The notes under the pieces: model-generated
Database searches by the model: none
Told to the model about the DNA's origin: nothing
What the model saw: the letters and a program-made list of their open reading frames with translations, nothing else
Part shown: piece after piece, positions 1 through 7,063 of the stretch
How the letters are laid out: each line of letters begins with the position of its first letter
Position numbering within the stretch: position 1 is the first letter of the stretch
From: CAYGWX01 sp964353855 [NCBI: uncultured bacterium]
Lineage (GTDB): Bacteria; Edwardsbacteria; CAYGWX01
NCBI GenBank assembly: GCA_964353855.1
Contig: CAYGWX010000019.1
Coordinates: 1-34,521 of the forward strand
Length of the DNA stretch: 34,521 nucleotides
Reading direction: 5' to 3'
Program-made: the position numbers and the translations under genes

Positions 1-32
1 CTTTTGCAGAGGCTTGACGTCCCGGCGGCCCA

Positions 33-578
33 TCAGGCCCTGGAGACCATCTCGATGCACTCCTCAGGGCAAACGTCCAGACACAGCCCGCAACCGTAGC
101 AGTTGTCCCGGAGGACCTCGAAGCGGTCCTGCTTCGCGACCCGGGCCCCGAAAAAGCATACGTCCGCGCACACCCGGCACTCCGAGCACCGGGCCATGTC
201 CGTCCGTTCGATGAGACGGCCCTTGTCGCAGGCCTCGTCCTTGTTCAGGAAGTACCCGCAGCAGTCGTCGCAGCAGAAGCAGATCCCGTCGGTGGCTGTC
301 CGCGCCTCGTTCCGGAAGGGGCGGGTCACGAGATGCTTGCTCTCGGCCTCCCGGAAGATCGCCTCAGCCCCGGAGGGAGGAAGCTCTTTTTTCCCCGACC
401 CGCTTCCCAGGTCCCCTTCGATGAACATCAGGCAAACGTCCAGGCGCGAGCGATGGCATCCGCCCCGCCCTTCCCGGCACCCGCAGTTAGACACCCAGAA
501 CCGGGTGATGGATTTCGTCAGCTCCCTCGCTTCCCCCCTCGTGCAGACGTAGTGCATCGCCAGGCCTCGTTCGCTCAT
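33..578 (-). CDS. Cysteine-rich 4Fe-4S dicluster ferredoxin-like protein
   Basis: This 181-residue protein ends in two classical 4Fe-4S motifs: Cys131-x2-Cys-x2-Cys-x3-Cys141 and Cys160-x2-Cys-x2-Cys-x3-Cys170-Pro. The N-terminal half carries further cysteines at 12, 32, 34, 41 and 49, and a dense cluster at 100, 102, 103, 106 and 107, so it is more than a plain ferredoxin and may bind another metal centre. There is no signal peptide, so it is probably cytoplasmic. The start at 578 is favoured by a GAGGAG Shine-Dalgarno just upstream. It is the last gene of the block asnS, siroheme-type dehydrogenase, ferredoxin, but a strong hairpin precedes it, so it may be separately or only partly co-transcribed. 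An electron-transfer role is inferred from the clusters; the redox partner is unknown. Confidence 0.8.
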   Translation of the reverse strand: MSERGLAMHYVCTRGEARELTKSITRFWVSNCGCREGRGGCHRSRLDVCLMFIEGDLGSGSGKKELPPSGAEAIFREAESKHLVTRPFRNEARTATDGICFCCDDCCGYFLNKDEACDKGRLIERTDMARCSECRVCADVCFFGARVAKQDRFEVLRDNCYGCGLCLDVCPEECIEMVSRA

Positions 579-656
579 CTTCTCCTCGTCATAAAAACCC
601 GTCCTTGACCGAGCTCAGGTGGTCCTGCTTTCAAGACAGAACTGCCGGAAAATCAC

Positions 657-684
657 CCTGGCACGGGAGGAATCCCGTGCCAGG
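657..684 (-). terminator. Perfect 12-bp hairpin, probable intrinsic terminator
   Basis: Arms 657-668 and 673-684 are perfectly complementary with a 4-nt loop. Read on the minus strand the stem sits 16 nt past the stop codon of the 701-1357 gene and is followed by GTGATTTTCC, a short T-containing tail. It probably ends or attenuates the asnS-siroheme transcript before the ferredoxin gene. Confidence 0.65.
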
Positions 685-700
685 TAATGGCTTTAATAAA

Positions 701-1357
701 CTATTTAATCCGATCCAGAAGGCGTAACGCTTCCTTCTTAGCCGCTCCGGGCTTCCCGGCCTTGAAGAACCTCAGCAGATCGGCCTGCCCCAGCGTTTCC
801 AGGGCTTTGGTCCGTTTCGCGGGGTCCCGGGGAAAGCGCTTTTTCACTTCAATCCGCATCGCCTCCAAAAGGTCGAGCAGGCCGTCGTACTCAGGCCCGT
901 AGCGCTTCTCCAGGTCATCCCGGATCCGCTTGGCCAGAGCCGGATTTGCCCCTGCCGTGGACACGGCGATCGTCAGGCGCCCCCGGGCCACGACCGCCGG
1001 GACAAAGAAGGTGCATAGGTCGGGATCCTCCGCCGCGTGGACCCAGCCGGTCCGGATCTGGACCTCATCATGGACCATCACGTTCGTCCTGGGATCGTTG
1101 GTGGCGGCGTAGACCAGGGGATAGCCCATCAGGTCGCCGATGCGGTAACCCCGCTTGCGCAGGCGGATCTTCTTTTCCCGGGCCATCCGGGCCAGCCCCG
1201 GGGTCACCTCCGGACCGATCACCCGGACTTTAGCCCCGCAGGCCATCAATGTCATGACTTCGCGCTCGGCGGTCTCTCCCCCTCCGATGACGATGGCCGA
1301 CCGTCGGCGGAGGTCAAGGAACACGGGATACAGGGGTAACTTCTGCTTAACAGGCAT
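701..1357 (-). CDS. Precorrin-2 dehydrogenase / sirohydrochlorin ferrochelatase (siroheme synthase N-terminal type)
   Basis: This 218-residue protein matches the Met8p/CysG N-terminal family, which oxidises precorrin-2 with NAD+ to sirohydrochlorin and may insert iron to make siroheme. Visible signs are the Rossmann glycine motif GGGETAER near residues 25-32, the VYAATNDPRTN segment near residue 85, and the family block STAGANPALAKRIRDDLE near residue 135. It lacks the C-terminal uroporphyrinogen methyltransferase of full CysG, so that step must be encoded elsewhere. The C-terminal tail is basic. A GAGGAT Shine-Dalgarno precedes the ATG. It lies 48 bp downstream of asnS and is probably in the same transcript. 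The ferrochelatase activity is less certain than the dehydrogenase. Confidence 0.88.
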   Translation of the reverse strand: MPVKQKLPLYPVFLDLRRRSAIVIGGGETAEREVMTLMACGAKVRVIGPEVTPGLARMAREKKIRLRKRGYRIGDLMGYPLVYAATNDPRTNVMVHDEVQIRTGWVHAAEDPDLCTFFVPAVVARGRLTIAVSTAGANPALAKRIRDDLEKRYGPEYDGLLDLLEAMRIEVKKRFPRDPAKRTKALETLGQADLLRFFKAGKPGAAKKEALRLLDRIK

Positions 1358-1405
1358 GGATCCTCATCACAAAGGGTCGTGGTTTAAAAAGGGCCCGGAA
1401 CCCTA

Positions 1406-2716
1406 TCAAGGGTACATCTTCTCCAGCAGACGCGGGAAGGGAATGGACTCGCGGATGTGGTCCAGGCGGCAGATCCAGCACACCGTGCGCTCCACGCCGA
1501 TCCCGAATCCGGAATGGGGCACCGAGCCGTAACGCCTGAGGTCCAGGTACCACTGAAAGGCCTCCCGGGGCAGCTTCTCCTCCGCGATACGCTGCTCCAG
1601 GGCCGCCAGGTCGTCCTCGCGCTGGCCGCCCCCGACAATCTCGCCGTAGCCCTCCGGCGCCAGCATGTCCGCGCCCAGGACCACCTCGGGGCGCGCCGGG
1701 TCACGCTTCATGTAGAAGGCCTTCACCGCAGCCGGGAAGCGGTGCACGAAGAAGGGGGTTTCGAATTGATTGGCCAGGACCGTCTCGTCCCCTCCCCCGA
1801 AGTCCCCTCCCCACTGAAATTCAACGCCGTTCTTCCTGAGAATCTCGCAAGCTTCGTCATAGGAGATGCGGGGAAAGGGCTTCTTCACCTTCTCCAACAG
1901 GGACACATCCCGCTCCAGGTCCAAGAGCTCGCGCATCCGCCGGGAAAGGACCCTCTCCACCACATAGACCGTCAGGTCCTCGGACAGGTCCATCATGTCG
2001 TCCAGGTCGGCATAGGCCATCTCGGGCTCCATCATCCACATCTCGGTGACGTGCCGGCGGGTCTTGGACTTCTCGGCCCGGAAGCAGGGCCCGAAGCAGT
2101 AGACCTTGCCCAGGGCCGCGGCCGTGGCCTCGTTGTAAAGCTGGCCGGACTGGGTGAGGTAGGCCTTCTCCCCGAAGTAATCCGTCTGGAACAGGGTCGT
2201 CGTGCCCTCGCAGGCGTTGGGCGTGAAGATCGGCGCATCCAGGCAGGTGAACTCGCGCTCGGCCATGAAGTCCCGCATCGCCTGGATGATCTCGCTGCGG
2301 ACGCGCAGGATCGCCGCCTGCCTTTTGGAACGGAGCCAGAGGTGCCGGTGCTCCATCAGGAAGGCCGTCCCGTGCTCCTTGGGCGTAATCGGATAGGGCC
2401 CGGCGACCTGGTAGACCTTGAGGCCTTTGATCGTGACCTCGTAGCCTCCCGGAGCCCGCTTGTCCTCCCGGACCACCCCCTGGATCTCCAGCGAGGACTC
2501 CTGGGTCAGCTTCTCCGCATCAGCGAAGACCTTCTCCGCCACCTCTCCCTGAATCACCGGACACTGCACGATCCCGGTCCCGTCCCGGACCAGGAGGAAG
2601 AGGATCTTGCCCGAGGAGCGGGTATTGTAGACCCAGCCCCGGATGAGGACCTCCTTACCCACCTGGCGGTCGAGGTGCTGGATCGCCGTAGCGTTGACTT
2701 TAGATTTCTCGCTCAT
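1406..2716 (-). CDS. asnS: Asparaginyl-tRNA synthetase
   Basis: This 436-residue class IIb synthetase charges tRNA-Asn with asparagine in the cytoplasm. An OB-fold anticodon-binding domain occupies roughly residues 18-105. The catalytic domain follows, with motif 2 [25 protein letters not shown] sequence near residue 215 (asparaginyl/aspartyl type) and motif 3 in the stretch [10 protein letters not shown] near residue 405. The enzyme is assigned to AsnRS rather than AspRS because of its length, the lack of the bacterial AspRS insertion domain, and the GGGQRE segment. The length is close to the family's usual 430-470. A TTGACA/TATCAT promoter lies immediately upstream and leaves only about six nucleotides of leader, with no Shine-Dalgarno in front of the ATG. 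Confidence 0.95.
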   Translation of the reverse strand: MSEKSKVNATAIQHLDRQVGKEVLIRGWVYNTRSSGKILFLLVRDGTGIVQCPVIQGEVAEKVFADAEKLTQESSLEIQGVVREDKRAPGGYEVTIKGLKVYQVAGPYPITPKEHGTAFLMEHRHLWLRSKRQAAILRVRSEIIQAMRDFMAEREFTCLDAPIFTPNACEGTTTLFQTDYFGEKAYLTQSGQLYNEATAAALGKVYCFGPCFRAEKSKTRRHVTEMWMMEPEMAYADLDDMMDLSEDLTVYVVERVLSRRMRELLDLERDVSLLEKVKKPFPRISYDEACEILRKNGVEFQWGGDFGGGDETVLANQFETPFFVHRFPAAVKAFYMKRDPARPEVVLGADMLAPEGYGEIVGGGQREDDLAALEQRIAEEKLPREAFQWYLDLRRYGSVPHSGFGIGVERTVCWICRLDHIRESIPFPRLLEKMYP

Positions 2717-2728
2717 AATATTCTAACA

Positions 2729-2757
2729 ATGATACCAAACTTCTGGTCTTCTGTCAA
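2729..2757 (-). promoter_or_regulatory. Sigma70-like promoter of asnS
   Basis: On the minus strand TTGACA (2757-2752) and TATCAT (2734-2729) are separated by 17 nt. The predicted start site falls near 2722, only about six bases before the asnS ATG at 2716. The short leader TTAGAATATT contains no Shine-Dalgarno, so the transcript would be nearly leaderless. Confidence 0.75.
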
Positions 2758-2801
2758 CCGACAGGACAGGGAACCAAGGCCCGGAGTTTAAACCTACCCC
2801 G

Positions 2802-2945
2802 GATAAAGGGCCAATTTCCACTTTTTTGCGTAACCAGGGCCGACAACGCTTAGTTAAGCACCAAAGGCAAAAAACCCTCCCCTGAAGGGGAGGGCCGAAA
2901 AAGCTCCGAAAACCGGGAGGGGTTTCCGAGGTATTCACGCCGTAT
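2802..2945 (-). repeat. Copy A of a repeated, structured intergenic element
   Basis: This stretch resembles 34379-34521. Identical blocks include 27 nt at 2919-2945 (matching 34495-34521) and the TTTCCACTTTTT block near 2815. Between them the sequence diverges, but both copies keep a small GAAACC/GGTTTTC-type stem and a GC hairpin followed by a T run on the minus strand. Both copies lie upstream of a minus-strand promoter, of asnS here and of the GH18 gene in copy B. Confidence 0.7.
2869..2894 (-). terminator. Intrinsic terminator inside repeat copy A
   Basis: The stem CCCTCCCC/GGGGAGGG (2875-2882 and 2887-2894) has a TGAA loop on the plus strand. On the minus strand it is followed by TTTTTTGCC. 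This is a textbook rho-independent terminator for minus-strand transcription, probably of the operon that ends at 3251, although it lies about 360 nt past that stop codon. Confidence 0.75.
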
Positions 2946-2960
2946 TCACGGGGTATTCAC
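2932..2960 (-). repeat. Three TATTCAC units at 11-bp spacing
   Basis: TATTCAC occurs at 2932-2938, 2943-2949 and 2954-2960 (GTGAATA on the minus strand). The 11-bp period is one helical turn, as seen for sites that bind a protein on one face of DNA. At least one unit, and the start of a second, recur in copy B at the right edge of the window. Confidence 0.55.
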
Positions 2961-3147
2961 GCGCTCCCCTCCCGATTTCCTGTTTTTTGAACCAAAGATT
3001 TTTGAAAAAAGTCGAAAGTGTGTCTTTTGACACACACTTTAAGAAACAGTTCACAATCCCGGCCAATGAAAGACCTATATTCTTACCCCGCCCGCCCACC
3101 CATAAGGAATAAATAAATAGATTATTTAGATACTTCAACCTCACCCC

Positions 3148-3180
3148 TTCCCCTCTCCTGAATCTTCAGGAGAGGGGGAA
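3148..3180. other. Long GC hairpin without clear T run
   Basis: Arms 3148-3161 and 3166-3180 form a 14-bp stem with one extra G and a 4-nt loop. It lies about 70 bp beyond the stop of the 3251 gene and could stabilise its mRNA 3' end. The lack of a T run on the minus strand makes it a poor intrinsic terminator. Confidence 0.5.
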
Positions 3181-3250
3181 TAAAAATTCAAAGGCGATCC
3201 TAAAATCGCCCTCTTATTCAGATTTCGGAATATAGGCTTCGGAATAACGA

Positions 3251-4645
3251 CTATCGCAGCTTCACGATCCGTATAGGTTTAGCGTCCTGACCCTCAGGTT
3301 TCAAGAAGTAGACCCCCGCAGAGAGGCCGGAGCCGATCCGATCCCCCCTGTAAACGCCCACCTTCCGGCCAGAGATGTCGTAGAGGGAAAAGCGGTCGAC
3401 CCCATGATCGGGGATCGAAGCAAAAGAGGTGAAGGGATTGGGAAATGCTCTTAAGAGGCCTCCATCGGACCTCTGATAGGAAGATGGCGATACCTCTACC
3501 CCCGAAGGGCTCTCCCATCGTTTATAATAGATTTCAAGGTTTCCATCCCTGCTATCCGACCAAACCACGTGAAGTCTCCCCGTATTGTCGGATGAAAGAC
3601 AGGGAGTCCCTATTCTGCCTTGGGTTGCGTTAGTTATTTGTTGAGGAGTACACCATTGGGTATCCCTTTTGACTAGGTAGAACAGCTGACAGCGGGATAG
3701 GCCATCCGTAGAATCTACCCAGACTACATGGACGTGTTGAGAGTCGTCTACGACCATGCTCGCGGAGTCCGAAGATCCTGGGGTAAAAGTCAATCGTCGG
3801 TCACCAAGCCACCCCCCGGGCTCCTTCATTTTATAGTAGAGTTCTTTTGGGCCACCGTCACGCATATCAGCCCATATCATGTGAAGATTTACTGATGTGT
3901 CGCATACTATTTGGGGAAAGCTCGCCGTGCTCCCACTGGTCACCTGGAAAGTCTCCGACCAAAGCCCATTTTCTTTAACCCGGTAGAAAATGTTCCCGTT
4001 ACTTAAAAAAACCACGTGGATCCTACCCAAGCGATCCAGAGCAAGGCAAGGAAGCCTTACGCTAATTGTGTCCCCGGTTAACTGCTCACTCGGCTGCCAG
4101 CCCGAAAGACGATCCCGCTTCTTGTAACGGCATTTGAGAGGTCCCCGGATGGTGTCGGGCTTCGCATAAATCACATGCAGGTTGCCGCCCGTATCCGCCC
4201 GCACCGTGGGGTCCATCCCCCCTTCAACACACTCAATCGGCCCCCATCCCCCCGAGGCCTTCTGGCGATACCAAAGCAGTGGAGCTTCCCCCATATAGAA
4301 TTGCCACCATACTACGTGAAATACGCCAAAACGATCCACATCGACCGTGGGGTACATGTACCCAAAAACAGGGTCGTAGTCAGATATGACCGTATCGGGA
4401 GACCAGATTGTATCGCTACCCGCTTTGTAGAATACAAGCCAGTAGTAATCCCGTATCCCAGTCCAAGTCACCTGGACCCTCCCATTTGTATCCGCAGCCA
4501 GACACCAGCCGTGACCGGTAGTATAATCAGTACCGGGATCGAAGGTCAACCTGACATCCGGCCCCCAGTCGGCTTGAACGACGGCAGGGAAGAAGACGAC
4601 CAATAGAACCCAGACTACAACCAAGCCCACCAACCACCTTCTCAC
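3251..4645 (-). CDS. Secreted seven-blade beta-propeller protein with T9SS-like CTD
   Basis: This 464-residue protein has a signal peptide (basic MRRW, hydrophobic to about residue 22, cut near VQA). Seven repeats of the type xHVVWxDxRDGxxEIYYK then follow between about residues 40 and 390; they resemble the sialidase/BNR-like propellers common in FCB secreted proteins. The last 70 residues are a sorting domain: AFPNPF, then FSLYDISGR, YRGD, GVYFLK and a terminal IRIVKLR. It is expected to be exported through Sec and then the outer membrane, and either released or anchored. It starts with GTG overlapping the FecR gene stop (GTGA), so it is translationally coupled as the last gene of a four-gene operon. 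The ligand or enzyme activity is not evident. A catalytic sialidase is not supported. Confidence 0.85.
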   Translation of the reverse strand: MRRWLVGLVVVWVLLVVFFPAVVQADWGPDVRLTFDPGTDYTTGHGWCLAADTNGRVQVTWTGIRDYYWLVFYKAGSDTIWSPDTVISDYDPVFGYMYPTVDVDRFGVFHVVWWQFYMGEAPLLWYRQKASGGWGPIECVEGGMDPTVRADTGGNLHVIYAKPDTIRGPLKCRYKKRDRLSGWQPSEQLTGDTISVRLPCLALDRLGRIHVVFLSNGNIFYRVKENGLWSETFQVTSGSTASFPQIVCDTSVNLHMIWADMRDGGPKELYYKMKEPGGWLGDRRLTFTPGSSDSASMVVDDSQHVHVVWVDSTDGLSRCQLFYLVKRDTQWCTPQQITNATQGRIGTPCLSSDNTGRLHVVWSDSRDGNLEIYYKRWESPSGVEVSPSSYQRSDGGLLRAFPNPFTSFASIPDHGVDRFSLYDISGRKVGVYRGDRIGSGLSAGVYFLKPEGQDAKPIRIVKLR

Positions 4646-5505
4646 GGCTTCTTCTTCTCCTTACCACCCACCCCCAGGCCCTTCAATATCTTCTGCGCCT
4701 CCTTGCCCTTCTGCAAAGCCTTCTCCATCTTTTTATTCTCCAAAATCGGCACCTCGATCCCCAGCGTCCCCAGACCCTTCTGCAGGAGCTTCCGCTCATC
4801 CTCCCAAGACTTCCATTTCTTCTCCAGGTCCTCCAGGTCCTTCGGAACCAGGGCCTCGGGCCTTAGCTCGATCGTCCCCTTGCCGATCCGGAGCTTGGTC
4901 TTGAAAGGCAGGAGAACTTCCGGTTCCTTCCGCTTCGGCCGCCTCACCCCCACCTTCCCCTCCAGGACCACCACCTTCGTCTCCTGGTCCTTGTCCACGC
5001 CCACCAGGAATTTCGTCCCGCGCACGGCCATCACCGCGGTCGGAGACTCGACCTCGTAGGTGGATTTCGAGGCAAGGGTCCCGACCCGGGAAAGGGCTTC
5101 ACCCGAGACCAAGTCCAAGTGAACCCTCCGACTCCCGGAGTCCCTGGCGAGGTACAAGGAATCCAGCCTCACCTTCGTGTCCTCGTCCAGCTTGGCAAAA
5201 GTCGTGCTGTCAAAAGCCACCTCGGCCCTCGCCTTTGAACCGGTCTCCACCACATCCAGTTCGGAAAGCGTGGTCGTGTCCGTCCCGGCAAACATCCTGC
5301 CAAGGTGCGTCACGTTCACAGTCCCCTTCACGTAGGTCAGCCGGGCAAAAGCCGGAAGCCTTTTCACCTCTGGTGGTTTCCTGGCGCAGCCCGGGAACAG
5401 AAGTAGAGAGTATAGAGTGGCAAGTAGAGAGAAAAATACAAAACGGCGACTGTGGACTGTGGACCGTAGACCGTAGACTAAAGACAGGATACCGCTCATC
5501 TTCAT
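4642..5505 (-). CDS. FecR-domain lipoprotein
   Basis: This 287-residue protein has a lipobox LLLFPGC with the lipidated cysteine at residue 40. A FecR domain spans about 60-185, recognised by RLTYVKGTVNVT, the LSELDVVETGSKARAEVAF segment and SPTAVMAVRGTKFLVGVD. A charged, helical, lysine-rich tail follows. FecR domains act in periplasmic signalling or as extracytoplasmic scaffold modules; with no sigma factor or TonB receptor nearby the role here is open. The ATGA overlap with the upstream gene supports the start at 5505. The oddity is that residues 8-36 (n-region and hydrophobic core of the signal peptide) are encoded by two blocks of seven-base repeats. Confidence 0.85.
   Translation of the reverse strand: MKMSGILSLVYGLRSTVHSRRFVFFSLLATLYSLLLFPGCARKPPEVKRLPAFARLTYVKGTVNVTHLGRMFAGTDTTTLSELDVVETGSKARAEVAFDSTTFAKLDEDTKVRLDSLYLARDSGSRRVHLDLVSGEALSRVGTLASKSTYEVESPTAVMAVRGTKFLVGVDKDQETKVVVLEGKVGVRRPKRKEPEVLLPFKTKLRIGKGTIELRPEALVPKDLEDLEKKWKSWEDERKLLQKGLGTLGIEVPILENKKMEKALQKGKEAQKILKGLGVGGKEKKKP
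5402..5436 (+). repeat. Heptanucleotide repeat block 1 (AGTAGAG-like)
   Basis: Units AGTAGAG, AGTATAG, AGTGGCA, AGTAGAG and AGAAAAA follow one another without gaps from 5402. The block lies inside the FecR lipoprotein gene and encodes, on the other strand, the hydrophobic core of its signal peptide. Confidence 0.65.
5448..5489 (+). repeat. Heptanucleotide repeat block 2 (GACYNNN)
   Basis: Six consecutive 7-mers begin with GAC: GACTGTG twice, GACCGTA twice, GACTAAA, GACAGGA. They lie in the first codons of the FecR lipoprotein gene. Seven is not a multiple of three, so loss or gain of one unit would shift the frame. A related block is at 32349-32376. Confidence 0.75.
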
Positions 5506-6743
5506 CGCCTTAGCATCACTAGTTTGGATGATCGAAAGCCATCTATGCTAACAAAATAAATCCCGGCCCGGACGCGGGCGCCGCCCGAATCCCGGCCATC
5601 CCAGCGGGCTCCTCCGTTTCCGACCAGTTCGCAAACCCTCCTCCCGGAGATATCGTAAATCAGGCAGGACCTCTGCCCCGGCCAGTAAATCTCACAAGAG
5701 GACGACATCGGATTGGGATGAATCACGACCCTGTTTTTAACCACCGGCTTTGCGCCTGGCTCCTGCTCCACCCCAACTCCGCCGTAGTACTCCAGGATGA
5801 TAAGCCCGGAGTCCCCGTCCGCCACATAGATATAATTCCCCGCAAGCCCCACCCCCATCGCATATCCCGGCGTATCATAAAAGCCCACCTCTTTTGGCCG
5901 GGCCGGGTCCCGGACATCCACCACCCGCAAGCCCTGACTGCCGCAGGCCACGTAGGCGAGGCTGTCCCTGACCGCCACCCCGTGCGGCTGGCCTGCTGTT
6001 CCCAGGCGCCCCACCTCCCGGGGATGGGACGGATCGCTCACATCCACCACCCTGAGACCCGCTGTGCTGTCCGCGAGATAAGCAACCGTCCCGCTGACTG
6101 CAACCCCGAAGACCCATTCTCCGGGACTGCTCCCCACCTCCCTGGGATCCGCAGGCTGGCTGACATCCACCACCCTGAGCCCTCCATCGTAGGCCGCGAC
6201 ATAGGCCAGGGAATCCAAGTAAGCTACGCCCACGAACCAGCCTGTGGTCGGGCTGTTACCCACGATCCGTGGAGAAGCGGGAACGGAGACATCAATCACC
6301 TGAAGCCCGCTCCCCCCATCCGAGACATAGGCGAAGCAACCAGAGCGGGCCACGCCCCGACCCATTCCCGAGAGGCCGCATTCCCCAACCTGGTAAAGAT
6401 TGGCCGGGTCGCCGATTCCGATGACCCGGAAGTGCCCCCAGAGGGCCCCCTCGATCTCCGCCAGATAGGCCAGGGTATCAAACAAAGTGACCCCCGTAGT
6501 TACGTTCCCGGAAAAGTAGGAACCCACCTCCTGGGGGTTCCCGGGATCCCGGACATCGATCGCCCGGAGGCCTCCCCCGTTATCCGCCACAAAGGCATGC
6601 TCCTTGGTCGAGGCCACAGCCCGGGCGAAATCCGGAGTGTCCAGGGACCCGAGACGGCGGACGTTCAGGGAATCCGCCCGGCCAAAGCAGGTAGTAACCA
6701 GGATGCCGAGGAGCACCGCGAGGAACGCCCTTTGGGGTTTCAC
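5502..6743 (-). CDS. Secreted LVIVD-repeat propeller with T9SS-like CTD
   Basis: This 413-residue protein starts with a signal peptide (MKPQRAFLAVLLGILVTTCFGRA). Seven LVIVD-type repeats follow, each with a core like GLRVVDVSDPxxPREVG, between about residues 30 and 325, consistent with a closed seven-blade propeller. The C-terminus is a sorting domain of the classical type: VIHPNPMSS, then CLIYDISGRRV, WDGRDSGG, AGIYFVSIDG and a terminal KLVMLRR. It is predicted to be translocated to the cell surface. It overlaps the winged-helix gene upstream and the FecR lipoprotein gene downstream by ATGA each, so all four are one translational unit. Binding partner and function are unknown. Confidence 0.87.
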   Translation of the reverse strand: MKPQRAFLAVLLGILVTTCFGRADSLNVRRLGSLDTPDFARAVASTKEHAFVADNGGGLRAIDVRDPGNPQEVGSYFSGNVTTGVTLFDTLAYLAEIEGALWGHFRVIGIGDPANLYQVGECGLSGMGRGVARSGCFAYVSDGGSGLQVIDVSVPASPRIVGNSPTTGWFVGVAYLDSLAYVAAYDGGLRVVDVSQPADPREVGSSPGEWVFGVAVSGTVAYLADSTAGLRVVDVSDPSHPREVGRLGTAGQPHGVAVRDSLAYVACGSQGLRVVDVRDPARPKEVGFYDTPGYAMGVGLAGNYIYVADGDSGLIILEYYGGVGVEQEPGAKPVVKNRVVIHPNPMSSSCEIYWPGQRSCLIYDISGRRVCELVGNGGARWDGRDSGGARVRAGIYFVSIDGFRSSKLVMLRR

Positions 6744-6952
6744 TTCCCCTCGATGAGGCTCACCACGGTCTTGTTCTCCTCGCTGCGGAAAGCGACCTTG
6801 CCCTCCCGGGCCAGCCAGCCCAGGCCCAGAAGGAACTGGGTCGAACCCAGGTCGCTGGCCTTGCGGAGCCTGGTGATGGGCATCTCGCCCTTCTCCGACA
6901 GTGTCTTCCAGATGACCCCGGACGTCTCTCCGATCTCCTCCATCATGCCCAT
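6740..6952 (-). CDS. Small winged-helix protein (DUF2582-like)
   Basis: This 70-residue protein has the pattern of the small winged-helix family PF10771: an N-terminal helix (IGETSGVIWKTLSEKGE), TRLRKASDL as a probable helix-turn-helix, LGLGWLAREGKVAF as recognition helix and wing, and a last beta strand. The family is annotated as DNA-binding-like, but a DNA target is not known. The start has a good GGAAGGAG Shine-Dalgarno. It is the first gene of the operon with the two CTD propellers and the FecR lipoprotein, so it may regulate them; that is inference. Confidence 0.75.
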   Translation of the reverse strand: MGMMEEIGETSGVIWKTLSEKGEMPITRLRKASDLGSTQFLLGLGWLAREGKVAFRSEENKTVVSLIEGK

Positions 6953-6973
6953 CGTTTCTCCTTCCTAAAAGGA

Positions 6974-7002
6974 CGATCCCGACCCAGGGGGGGTCGGGAT
7001 CG
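6974..7002 (-). terminator. Intrinsic terminator after the response regulator gene
   Basis: The stem CGATCCCGACCC/GGGTCGGGATCG (6974-6985 and 6991-7002) has 12 perfect pairs and a 5-nt loop. On the minus strand it is followed by TCCTTTTAGG. It lies between the response regulator gene and the winged-helix operon, with the latter's Shine-Dalgarno just downstream. Confidence 0.75.
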
Positions 7003-7063
7003 CAAAGATTAACTTGTCTTACGCTTGGCCCCCAGCAGGGCGGAAAGTACGCGACCAGGTGCT

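Larger units (their letters stand above)
2717..3250. other. 534-bp non-coding spacer
   Basis: No credible gene is seen here; the 69-codon minus-strand frame at 2935-3144 has no family resemblance and AT-rich composition. The spacer holds the asnS promoter (2729-2757), one copy of a repeated structured element (2802-2945) with an intrinsic terminator (2869-2894), three TATTCAC units, and two further hairpins: a 7-bp stem GTGTGTC/GACACAC at 3018-3035 with a TTTT loop, and a 14-bp stem at 3148-3180. Confidence 0.7.

Noticed and set aside
1457-2791. Long plus-strand frame of 444 codons
   Set aside because: It is antisense to asnS, which has clear synthetase motifs; the frame reads Pro/His/Gly/Leu-rich sequence typical of GC-rich antisense shadows.
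2723-2938. T-box or other aminoacyl-tRNA leader for asnS
   Set aside because: The terminator-containing element lies upstream of the promoter, no T-box consensus is seen, and the same element occurs before an unrelated GH18 gene.
2723-2938. Conserved upstream peptide containing KVEIxPLSG
   Set aside because: Both repeat copies can be read as a short frame with this motif, but the frames have no shared start or length and similarity at the DNA level explains it.
2935-3144. Minus-strand frame of 69 codons in the spacer
   Set aside because: It has no Shine-Dalgarno, no family resemblance, and covers hairpins and the TATTCAC units.
5402-5489. CRISPR-like array
   Set aside because: Units are seven bases with no spacers and lie in a coding sequence; no cas gene is present.
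5718-6968. Long plus-strand frame of 416 codons
   Set aside because: It is antisense to the LVIVD propeller and is repetitive only because the real gene is repetitive.
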